Assembly (NCBI RefSeq): GCF_020179475.1
Contig: NZ_JAILXZ010000002.1
Location: forward strand, 62,001-126,000
Length of the DNA stretch: 64,000 nucleotides
Direction of reading: 5' to 3'
Source: Novosphingobium huizhouense
GTDB lineage: Bacteria; Pseudomonadota; Alphaproteobacteria; Sphingomonadales; Sphingomonadaceae
Of the stretch, positions 1-9,705 are shown one piece after another. Numbering within the stretch: the first letter of the stretch is position 1; every line of letters starts with the position of its first letter. The notes beneath the pieces were generated by a model that saw only the letters and a list, made by a program, of their open reading frames with translations, made no database searches and was not told the origin of the DNA. Both the position numbers and the translations under genes were made by a program.

Positions 1-1
1 G

Positions 2-133
2 GCATCGCTGCCCACGCCAGCGCCGGTCGTGCGCCGGATCGGCATCACCACCCGCGCCGGATGGCGGCCGACCGCGCCGCAGGCCGCGTTCGTTGCGCTG
101 CTGCGCGAGGTGGCGCGCGAAGGCTTTGCATAA
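2..133 (+). CDS. LysR-family transcriptional regulator, C-terminal end (partial)
   Basis: Only the last 43 residues are inside the window, in the frame that begins at base 2 and ends in TAA at 131-133. They include a stretch (RRIGITTRAGW, then QAAFVALLREVARE) that resembles the last strand and C-terminal helix of the LysR effector-binding domain. The gene lies directly upstream of, and on the same strand as, the lig genes. In sphingomonads a LysR protein (LigR) activates the protocatechuate 4,5-cleavage genes, so this could be LigR, but too little is visible to prove even the family. Confidence 0.5.
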   Translation, partial: ASLPTPAPVVRRIGITTRAGWRPTAPQAAFVALLREVAREGFA

Positions 134-144
134 ACTTATGGACG

Positions 145-167
145 GCGCGCAAATTGCATTTGTCCGC
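145..167. promoter_or_regulatory. Inverted repeat upstream of the lig operon, candidate LysR-type operator
   Basis: The core is CAAAT-TGC-ATTTG at 150-162. After two mismatched positions on each side, the symmetry resumes with GCG and CGC. The dyad sits in the only gap (134-196) between the lysR end and the first gene of the coupled operon, about 35-50 bp before its start. LysR proteins typically bind interrupted dyads in such places. Binding and the identity of the regulator are inferred. Confidence 0.45.
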
Positions 168-196
168 ATGGGGCGCGGGTCGCAGGACTGCGCGCC

Positions 197-1033
197 ATGG
201 ACGCAGCGATTGCCCTGATCGGTTTCGGCGAGGCCGGCCGCACGTTTGCGCAAGCCGCAGGCTGGGGCGCGCGAGCCCGCGCGTTCGACATCGAACCCGC
301 GCGCCGCGCCGATATGGAGCGTGCAGGCGTTGTGGCCTCGGCAACGGAGAAGGAGGCGCTGCGTGGCGCCCGCCTCGTCCTGTGCCTCGTGACGGCGGAC
401 GCGGCCTTGAAAGCAGCGCAGGATTACGCCGCCTTGCTCGAGCATGGTGCAATCTGGTGCGACATGAATTCGGTGGCGCCCGATACCAAGCGTGCGGCGG
501 CAGCCGCGATCGAGGCCGCCGGTGGATGCTATGTCGACGTCGCGGTGCTGGCGCCGGTCGAACCGGCGCGGATGAACGTTCCGTTGCTGGTGGCCGGCGC
601 TGCGGCCGGGAACGCGGCGGACGACCTGCGCAACGCAGGTTTCGCCAACGTGCGCACCGTCGGCGGCGAGGTCGGCCGCGCGAGTGCGATCAAGATGATC
701 CGGTCGGTAATGGTCAAGGGCATCGAAGCGCTCACTGCCGAGATGATGCTCGCGGCCAACGCCGCCGGCGTTGCCGAGGAGGTGCTCGTGTCGCTCGACG
801 CCAGCGAGAAGCCGCAATCGTGGTTCGTGCGGGCCGCCTACAATATCGAGCGCATGGCGACGCACGGTCGTCGCCGCGCGGCGGAGATGGAGGAGAGCGC
901 CAAGACGCTCGCCGGCCTCGGGGTCTCGCCCGTCATGACCGGGGGCACGGTCGAGCGCCAGCGGAACCAGGCCGGACACGCGATACCCACTCCGCCAAAG
1001 CCCATCGCAAGATCCGAGGAAACGGCCGAATGA
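197..1033 (+). CDS. NAD(P)-binding 6-phosphogluconate dehydrogenase-like protein (DUF1932)
   Basis: A 278-residue protein with an N-terminal Rossmann fold. The dinucleotide-binding motif IALIGFGEAG is at residues 5-14. The all-helical C-terminal half resembles the DUF1932 domain of the 6-phosphogluconate/beta-hydroxyacid dehydrogenase superfamily (KMIRSVMVKGIEAL around 165-178). The ATG at 197 has a weak AGGA 9 bp upstream. The stop codon overlaps the ligJ start by 4 bp (ATGA at 1030-1033), so the two are probably translated together. That places the protein in protocatechuate catabolism. Its substrate is unknown: it is neither LigC (a GFO/IDH-type protein, present further on) nor the tautomerase LigU. 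A role in reducing or oxidising a keto-acid intermediate is only a guess. Confidence 0.82.
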   Translation: MDAAIALIGFGEAGRTFAQAAGWGARARAFDIEPARRADMERAGVVASATEKEALRGARLVLCLVTADAALKAAQDYAALLEHGAIWCDMNSVAPDTKRAAAAAIEAAGGCYVDVAVLAPVEPARMNVPLLVAGAAAGNAADDLRNAGFANVRTVGGEVGRASAIKMIRSVMVKGIEALTAEMMLAANAAGVAEEVLVSLDASEKPQSWFVRAAYNIERMATHGRRRAAEMEESAKTLAGLGVSPVMTGGTVERQRNQAGHAIPTPPKPIARSEETAE

Positions 1034-2055
1034 CCATGATCATCGACTGCCATGGCCACTACACCGTCCTGCCCAAGGCGCACGATGCCTGGCGCGAGGC
1101 GCAGAAGGCCGCCTTCAAGGCAGGCACCGATTGTCCGCCATACCCCGAAATCCCCGACGACGAGATTCGCGAGACGATCGAGGGGAACCAGCTGCGCCTG
1201 CTCAAGGAGCGCGGCGCCGACATGACGATCTTCTCTCCGCGTGCATCGGCGATGGCGCCGCACGTGGGCGACCAGTCGGTGGCGGTGAAATGGGCGCAAG
1301 TGTGCAACGATCTGATCGCCCGCGTCGTGGGTCTCTTTCCCGAGACGTTCGCGGGCGTGTGCATGCTGCCGCAGTCGCCCGAAGCGGACATGGCGAGCTC
1401 GATCGCCGAGCTGGAGCGCTGCGTCAACGAGCTCGGATTCGTCGGCTGCAACCTGAACCCCGATCCAGGCGGCGGGCACTTCAGGCATCCGCCGCTGACC
1501 GACGAATTCTGGTTCCCGTTCTACGAGAAGATGGTCGAGCTGGACGTTCCGGCGATGATCCACGTTTCGGGATCTTGCAACCCGGCGATGCACGCGACCG
1601 GCGGATACTACATCGCGGCCGACACGATCGCCTTCATGCAACTGCTCGAAGGCGACCTGTTCAGCCGTTTCCCCACGTTGCGGTTCATCATCCCGCACGG
1701 CGGCGGCGCGGTGCCCTATCATTGGGGCCGTTATCGCGGGCTGGCGGACATGCTTAAGAAGCCGTCGCTCGACACGCACCTGATGAACAACATTTACTTC
1801 GATACCTGCGTCTACCATCAGCCGGGGATCGACCTGCTGGCCGACGTGATCGATACCAGGAATATCCTGTTCGGCAGTGAAATGGTCGGCGCGGTGCGCG
1901 GCATCGATCCGACCACCGGCTTCTACTTCGACGACACGAAGCGGTACATCGACGCGCTCGACATTACCGATGCGGAGCGTCATGCGATCTTCGAGGGCAA
2001 TGCGCGGCGGGTGTTCCCCCGCCTCGACGCCAGGCTCAAGGCGCGCGGGCTGTGA
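1030..2055 (+). CDS. ligJ: 4-oxalomesaconate hydratase
   Basis: LigJ is a zinc-dependent amidohydrolase-fold hydratase. It adds water to 4-oxalomesaconate to give 4-carboxy-4-hydroxy-2-oxoadipate in the protocatechuate 4,5-cleavage pathway. The 341-residue product begins with the metal-binding HxH (His8, His10). Further on come MIHVSG, FIIPHGGG and FGSEMVG, which supply the remaining barrel-end ligands and active-site residues of the LigJ-type amidohydrolase_2 family. The open frame extends upstream, but the ATG at 1030 gives the normal LigJ length and overlaps the preceding stop. The gene is coupled to both neighbours (ATGA before it, GTGA after it). The context with ligA, ligB and ligC strongly supports the name. 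Confidence 0.93.
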   Translation: MTMIIDCHGHYTVLPKAHDAWREAQKAAFKAGTDCPPYPEIPDDEIRETIEGNQLRLLKERGADMTIFSPRASAMAPHVGDQSVAVKWAQVCNDLIARVVGLFPETFAGVCMLPQSPEADMASSIAELERCVNELGFVGCNLNPDPGGGHFRHPPLTDEFWFPFYEKMVELDVPAMIHVSGSCNPAMHATGGYYIAADTIAFMQLLEGDLFSRFPTLRFIIPHGGGAVPYHWGRYRGLADMLKKPSLDTHLMNNIYFDTCVYHQPGIDLLADVIDTRNILFGSEMVGAVRGIDPTTGFYFDDTKRYIDALDITDAERHAIFEGNARRVFPRLDARLKARGL

Positions 2056-3088
2056 CGACCTGGATTACCGACGCCTGGTACGTCGCCGGCTGGGATGCGG
2101 AGATCGATTCTGCGCCGCTCGCCCGGACGATCTGCGGGGTGCCGATGGTGTTCTACCGCAAGCTCGACCGCAGCGTCGTCGCCTTGCGCGATGCCTGTCC
2201 GCACCGGTTGTTGCCGCTGTCGATGGGTCTGCGCGAGGGCGATTCGCTGCGCTGCAAGTACCATGGCCTGAAGCTGGGGTCCGACGGCGTCGCCGAGGAA
2301 ATGCCGCTAAAGAGCGACGCGGTAAACCGCCGCATCTGCGCCGAAGCCTATGTCACGCACGAGCGGCACCGCTTCGTCTGGGTGTGGATCGGCGACCGGG
2401 CCAAGGCCGATCCGGCGCTGATCCCCGATCTCTGGCCGTGCTCGGCCGAAGGCTGGACTTTCGACGGGGGCTACTATCACGTGGCGTGCGACTATCGCCT
2501 GATGATCGACAACCTGATGGACCTGACGCACGAGACGCATGTCCATGCAGGCTCGATCGGCCAGCCCGAGATCCTCGAAGCGCCGATCGCGACGCGCGTC
2601 GAGGGCGAGGAGGTGGTGGTCGAGCGGTGGATGCCGGGGATCGATGCCCCGCCGTTCTGGCGCGGTGCGCTCAAGCAGCCGGGCCCGGTCGACCGATGGC
2701 AGGTCTGCCGTTTCCTGAAGCCGGCCTCGGTGATGATCGATGTCGGGGTGGCGCCGGTCGGCGCGGGCGCGACGATCGAAAGCCACGACCAGGGCGTGCG
2801 CGGCATGGTTGTGGACTTCATGACCCCGGAGTGCGAGACGACGCACCATTACTTCTGGGGCATGGCGCGCAACTTCGACATCGACGATCCCGGCTTCACC
2901 GCGCGCTTCAAGCGCCAGCAGGGCGGGGTATTCAGCGAGGACAAGGAGATTCTCGAGGCCCAGCAGCGCGCGATTGCGGCCAACCCGGACCTGAAGCTTT
3001 CGGCCTATCGCATCGACGAGGGCGGCGTGCGCGCCCGGCAGATCATCGCGCGCGCCATTGCCGGCGCAGCGCGAGAAGGAGTGCAGCC

Positions 3089-3092
<4 letters not shown>
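2052..3092 (+). CDS. Rieske [2Fe-2S] non-haem iron oxygenase, VanA-like, inside the lig operon
   Basis: A 346-residue oxygenase subunit of the vanillate/phthalate type. The Rieske ligands are Cys49, His51, Cys68 and His71 (CPH and CKYH). The mononuclear iron site is the DLTHETHVH segment, with Asp157, His160 and His165. It starts at GTG 2052, overlapping the ligJ stop by 4 bp, and its own stop overlaps the ligA start by 3 bp. It is therefore embedded in, and co-translated with, the ring-cleavage genes. No VanB-type reductase is encoded nearby. The best guess is a vanillate-type O-demethylase or hydroxylase that makes protocatechuate or a similar acid. Sphingobium SYK-6 uses the folate-dependent LigM for vanillate, so this would be a different route. 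The substrate is not proven. Confidence 0.9.
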
Positions 3093-5299
<2,207 letters not shown>

Positions 5300-5494
5300 C
5301 ATCCCGTCGACGCGGCGCGCGGCCGGCGGTCGGGCCCCCGGCTGCCGGCTCGTCGGCGGTCTTGCGCTCACGCGCGCGCCCTTGGCGGCGCCCGGCTTGC
5401 GGGAACCTTGACCGGGCTTCAGAGTAGTGCGCGCGACCGTCGCGTGGCTGCTATGCCATGGCGCGTCGGGCGGAAGCGGAAGACGCGGGACGAC

Positions 5495-7186
5495 ATGGCG
5501 CAGGCGGCGGACTATCAATTCAAGCCTCACGAGCGGCCGACCCTGCCCGGGTCCCCGGCCAATCCCGACCACCCGCAAGCCCGGCGCCTCGCCTACTTCT
5601 CGATCGGCGTCCTGATCGGCCTTGCGGGCGGGCTCGGCAATGCGCTCGTCGCGGTCAACCTGCCTTTCGCGCAAGGGACACTGGGCCTCGGGCCGGACGA
5701 AGCGAGCTGGCTGACCGCGGCCTACCTGATGACCAACACCATGGCCAACCTGGTGCTGGTCAAGTACCGGCAGCAGTTCGGACTCCAGCCCTTCATCCGC
5801 TGGATGCTGGCGATCTATGTCGTTGCGACCGTGTTCCACCTGTTCGTCCACGGCTTCTGGTCGGCGATCGCGGTGCGGGCGGCGGGCGGTCTTGCGGGCA
5901 GCGGTCTGTCGTCGCTGACCGTGCTTTACCTGATGCAGGCCATGCCGGCGGCCAAGCGCCTCGCGGGGCTGATGATCGGCATCACCGTTCCCCAGATCGC
6001 GACGCCCTTGGCGCGGGTGATCTCGCCGACGTTGCTGATTTCAGGCGACTGGCACATGCTCTACTGGTTCGAGCTCGGCCTTGCGCTTGCCTGCCTTGCC
6101 GCCATCGTCGCGCTGCCGCTTCCGCCGAGCGAGCGGGCCAAAGTGTTCGAACGCGGCGATGCCGTCAGCATCATGCTGCTGGTGCCGGGAATGTCGCTGC
6201 TGATCGCGGTGCTGAGCCAGGGCCGCATCGAGTGGTGGACCGCGCGGGCGTGGATGGGTTACGCGCTCGCCGCCGGCATGGTGATGGTGGTCTGTGCCTT
6301 CGTTTTCGAGCACTACCGGCGCAACCCGCTGATCAATACCCGCTGGCTGGGCACGCGCGAGATCGTGCGGCTGATGGCGATTGCCGCGGCGGTGCGCGTG
6401 CTGCTGTCCGAGCAGGCGGTCGGGTCCGTCGGGTTGCTCACGGTCGTGGGCATGACCAACGAACAGATGGTCGGGTTGAACCTGGTGATCATCGCCGCAT
6501 CGATAGCGGGGCTCGTGACGGCGCTGCTCACGCTCAACCCCGCGAATGTCGCGCGCCCGATCACCGTCTCGCTGGCGATGATCGCGCTGGGGGCGTTTCT
6601 CGACGCCAGCGCCACGAACCTCACGCGGCCGGAGAACTTCTACCTGAGCCAGGCGCTGATCGGGTTCGCCAGCGTGCTGTTCCTGGCCCAGGCGATGGTC
6701 ATCGGTCTTGCCCGGACACTGCTGGCAGGGCCGCGCAACTTCGTCAGCTTCATCGTCCTGTTCAGCATGAGCCAGGCGCTCGGCGGGCTGGTCGGCGGAG
6801 CCCTGCTCGGCACGTTCCAGGTGGTGCGGGAAAAGGCGCATTCGGCCGAAATCGTCCAGTCGATCGTGATGACCGACCCCCAGGTCCCGGCACGGATCGC
6901 CGCAGGCGGGCGCCTGGTCGCGCGGACCGTCGGCGACCCGGTCCTGCGCAACGCCCAGGGCGCGGCGTTGCTGTCGCAGCAGGCGAGCCGCGAAGCCAAC
7001 ATCCTGGCATTCAACGACGTGTTCCTGCTGATCGGCGTGCTGGCGGTCATTGCCGTGATCTGGTCGATCCTCGTCCGCTGGCGCATCCGCCGCTCGGGCG
7101 AGGAATCGCCGCTCATCACGCTGCAGCGCATGCAGCAACAGGCTGCCGCCGATGGCGCGGCCTCCACCCCTGCGAGGACATCCTGA
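5495..7186 (+). CDS. MFS efflux transporter, DHA2 (EmrB/QacA-like) family
   Basis: A 563-residue inner-membrane transporter with about 14 hydrophobic segments, the size and layout of the 14-TM DHA2 drug:proton antiporters. Around residues 70-90 it carries DEASWLTAAYLMTNTMA, characteristic of EmrB-type proteins. A large loop before the last membrane helix is also typical. The start is ATG 5495 (MAQAADYQ); an upstream in-frame ATG at 5453 would add a basic 14-residue tail. The gene is followed without any gap by an EmrA-type adaptor and then by an outer-membrane factor, so it is the pump of a tripartite exporter. Its position just after the lig operon suggests export of aromatic acids or solvents, but this is inference. 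Confidence 0.9.
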   Translation: MAQAADYQFKPHERPTLPGSPANPDHPQARRLAYFSIGVLIGLAGGLGNALVAVNLPFAQGTLGLGPDEASWLTAAYLMTNTMANLVLVKYRQQFGLQPFIRWMLAIYVVATVFHLFVHGFWSAIAVRAAGGLAGSGLSSLTVLYLMQAMPAAKRLAGLMIGITVPQIATPLARVISPTLLISGDWHMLYWFELGLALACLAAIVALPLPPSERAKVFERGDAVSIMLLVPGMSLLIAVLSQGRIEWWTARAWMGYALAAGMVMVVCAFVFEHYRRNPLINTRWLGTREIVRLMAIAAAVRVLLSEQAVGSVGLLTVVGMTNEQMVGLNLVIIAASIAGLVTALLTLNPANVARPITVSLAMIALGAFLDASATNLTRPENFYLSQALIGFASVLFLAQAMVIGLARTLLAGPRNFVSFIVLFSMSQALGGLVGGALLGTFQVVREKAHSAEIVQSIVMTDPQVPARIAAGGRLVARTVGDPVLRNAQGAALLSQQASREANILAFNDVFLLIGVLAVIAVIWSILVRWRIRRSGEESPLITLQRMQQQAAADGAASTPARTS

Positions 7187-8299
7187 ATGGCAGACGCGAA
7201 CAGCAACCCACAACCGGCACCGCCGCCCGATGTGACGAGCGGGGCGCCTTCGGACAGCTGGCGCCCGGCCCGCCCGAGCGGGGCGAGGCTTGCGCTGGTC
7301 GTGGTGGCGCTGATCGGTGCGGTCGCCGCCGTTCTCTATGCCTGGCACCTGCCACCCTTCGGCGGAGCGTCGGAATCGACCGACAATGCCTATGTCCGCG
7401 GCAAGGTCACCGTGATCAGCCCGCAGGTCAGCGGCTATGTCACGCAAGTCCTCGTCAAGGACTTCGCCCGCGTGCGCAAGGGCGAGGTCATCGCAAGGAT
7501 CGACGACCGCCAGTACCGCGCGAGGGTCGAGCAGGCGCGCGCGAACCTCGCGGCGCAGGAGGCCGCGCTCGCCAATTCGCAGCAGTCCGAACGCTCGCGC
7601 AAGGCCGCGCTCGGCGGACAGGATGCGGCGGTCGCGAGCGCGCAGGCGCAACTCGCCAAGGCGCAGGCCGACATGCAGCGCGCGAGCGCGCTGGTCCGCG
7701 ACGGTTCGATCTCCGAGCGCGAGCGCGACCAGACCCGCGCTGCGCTGCTGGCGGCCGAGGCGGCCGTGCGCCAGGCGCAGGCTGCGCGCGGTGTGGGCGA
7801 GCAGGACGTTCGCAGCGTGCTCGTCGGCCGTGGCGGACTCGCCGCGAGCGTCGAAGCCGCGCGCGCACAACTCCACGCCGCGCAAGTCGATCTCGAGAAT
7901 ACGGTGATCCGCGCCCCCGAGGACGGCCAGCTGTCGGAAGTGGGCGTGCGGCTCGGCGCCTTCGTGACGGCGGGCACCCAATTGCTGTTCCTGGTTCCCG
8001 ACGAGGTCTGGGTCATCGCCAACTTCAAGGAAGCGCAGACGGGCCGGATGGCGGTCGGGCAGCGGGCGCGCTTTACCGTCGACGCGCTCGACAGCGCGGA
8101 ACTGACCGGGCGGGTCGAGAACATCGCGCCGGCGGCGGGGTCGGAGTTCGCGGTGCTCAAGGCCGACAACGCGACCGGCAATTTCGTCAAGGTGGCGCAG
8201 CGGATCGCGGTGCGGATCCGGCTCGACCCGGGCCAGCCGCTCGCGCGGCGGCTGCGACCGGGCATGTCGGTCGAGGCGCGCGTGGATACCGTGCGATGA
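7187..8299 (+). CDS. HlyD/EmrA-family periplasmic adaptor of the efflux pump
   Basis: A 370-residue membrane-fusion protein. It has one N-terminal membrane anchor (about residues 33-52), the STDNAYVRG motif found at the start of the mature EmrA core, a lipoyl half-motif and a long Ala/Gln-rich coiled-coil hairpin (about residues 115-225). The second lipoyl half and beta-barrel follow (NTVIRAPEDGQLSEVGVRLG, then VWVIANFKEAQ). It links the MFS pump to the outer-membrane channel. The ATG follows the MFS stop directly (TGAATG), and the gene's own stop overlaps the next start. Confidence 0.92.
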   Translation: MADANSNPQPAPPPDVTSGAPSDSWRPARPSGARLALVVVALIGAVAAVLYAWHLPPFGGASESTDNAYVRGKVTVISPQVSGYVTQVLVKDFARVRKGEVIARIDDRQYRARVEQARANLAAQEAALANSQQSERSRKAALGGQDAAVASAQAQLAKAQADMQRASALVRDGSISERERDQTRAALLAAEAAVRQAQAARGVGEQDVRSVLVGRGGLAASVEAARAQLHAAQVDLENTVIRAPEDGQLSEVGVRLGAFVTAGTQLLFLVPDEVWVIANFKEAQTGRMAVGQRARFTVDALDSAELTGRVENIAPAAGSEFAVLKADNATGNFVKVAQRIAVRIRLDPGQPLARRLRPGMSVEARVDTVR

Positions 8300-9693
8300 G
8301 GAGCACGATCGGCGGAGCGCTGGTCCTTTCGCTGCTTGCCACGGCCTGTGCCGGACCGTCGGTGCGGACCGCTGCCGTGGCGCCGGTGGTCCCGCCGGCG
8401 GCTTGGCGGGTCGATCCCGGGCAGGGCGCGCCGATCGACGCGCAATGGTGGCGCAGCTTCGGCGATCCGCGGCTCACGGCGCTGGTCGAGGCGGCGCTCG
8501 CGCGCAATGCCGACATCGCCATCGCGGCGGCACGGGTGCGCGAAGCGCGCGCGCAACAGGCGCTCGCGCGGTCGGCGTTGCTGCCGACGCTCGACGCTGC
8601 GGCGAGCGGCGCGGATTCGCGCAGCATCAATCCGTTCGGCCAGGCGGTCGAGCAGCAGGCCGCGCAGCCCCAGCTTCAGGCGGCATGGGAGCTCGACCTG
8701 TTCGGCCGGCTGTCCGATCAGGTCAGCGCGGCGCGCTCGGCCTGGCTCGCCAGCCAGGCGGCGCGCGATGCAGCGCGCCTGTCGGTCGCCTCGGCCACGG
8801 CCAGCGCTTACGTCACGCTGCTGGCGCTCGACGATCGGCTCGCGGTCGCGCGGCGGACGGCGGCGATCCGCAAGGGGTCGCGCGACCTGATCGCCCGGCG
8901 GGTGCAGTTCGGCTATTCGCCCAAGCTCGAACTTCAGCAGGCCGAGGTCGACTACCAGTCGGCGTTGCTGCTGGTGCCGGCCCTCGAACAGGCGCGCGCG
9001 CGGCAGGAAAACGCATTGAGTGTGCTCGTCGGGACCCAGCCCGGGCCGATCGAGCGCGGGGCCGGGCTTGCGGCGCTGACCAGTCCTGCCTTGCCCGACA
9101 CGATGCCGTCCGAATTGCTGCGCCGGCGACCCGACGTTGCCCAGGCCGAATGGCAGCTCGCTGCAAGCGACAGCAATCTGGCGGCGGCGCGCAAGCGCTT
9201 CCTGCCGCAAGTGCGGCTGTCGGCCTCGGCCGGCGCCGCCTTTTCCTCGCTGCTCGATGGCCCGATCGGCCTGTGGTCGGTGGGCGGCAGCGTGCTTGCG
9301 CCGTTGTTCGAAGGCGGACGGCTTCGCGCTGGCGCCGAAACCGCCGCTGCGCAGCGCGATGCCGCCGCGTTCGCCTACCGCAAGGCGGCGCTCGCTGCCT
9401 TCCGCGACGTGAACGACGCCCTCGCTGCCGTCGAAGCGCTCGACCGCCAGGTGCAGATCCAGACGCGCCAGCGCGATGCGCTTGCCGAGGCCGACCGCCT
9501 CGCGACGAACCGCTATCGAGAAGGCTACTCGCCGCTGCTCGAGCAACTCGATACGCAGCGCGGCCTGTTGAGCGCGGAGTTGGCCCTGATCCAAACGCGC
9601 GCCGACGCGCTCGCCGCCCGCATCAGCCTTTACCAGGCGCTGGGCGGCGGATGGTCGATGGACGGCGCGGCGACGATGCCGGCTGCGGACTGA
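8296..9693 (+). CDS. NodT-family outer-membrane efflux lipoprotein
   Basis: A 465-residue TolC-like channel protein. The signal peptide ends in a lipobox (LLATAC, Cys at about residue 18), so the mature protein is lipid-anchored. Two outer-membrane-factor repeats follow, each with long coiled-coil helices (WWRSFGDPRLTALVEAALARN is a hallmark of the first). The gene completes the three-gene pump and overlaps the adaptor gene by 4 bp. It converges on the GGDEF-EAL gene, with only 12 bp between the stop codons. Confidence 0.93.
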   Translation: MRSTIGGALVLSLLATACAGPSVRTAAVAPVVPPAAWRVDPGQGAPIDAQWWRSFGDPRLTALVEAALARNADIAIAAARVREARAQQALARSALLPTLDAAASGADSRSINPFGQAVEQQAAQPQLQAAWELDLFGRLSDQVSAARSAWLASQAARDAARLSVASATASAYVTLLALDDRLAVARRTAAIRKGSRDLIARRVQFGYSPKLELQQAEVDYQSALLLVPALEQARARQENALSVLVGTQPGPIERGAGLAALTSPALPDTMPSELLRRRPDVAQAEWQLAASDSNLAAARKRFLPQVRLSASAGAAFSSLLDGPIGLWSVGGSVLAPLFEGGRLRAGAETAAAQRDAAAFAYRKAALAAFRDVNDALAAVEALDRQVQIQTRQRDALAEADRLATNRYREGYSPLLEQLDTQRGLLSAELALIQTRADALAARISLYQALGGGWSMDGAATMPAAD

Positions 9694-9705
9694 CCGCGCG
9701 CGCTG

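Noticed and set aside
5300..5494. Intrinsic terminator or small RNA after ligC
   Set aside because: The stretch is GC-rich with short imperfect stems, but no stem is followed by a T-run and no promoter-like pair is evident.
5458..8295. Upstream part of a 1411-codon open frame continuous with the NodT gene
   Set aside because: The part before 8296 is Arg/Ala/Gly-rich and overlaps the well-supported MFS and HlyD genes in another frame. Only the last 465 codons, starting at the lipoprotein signal, are real.
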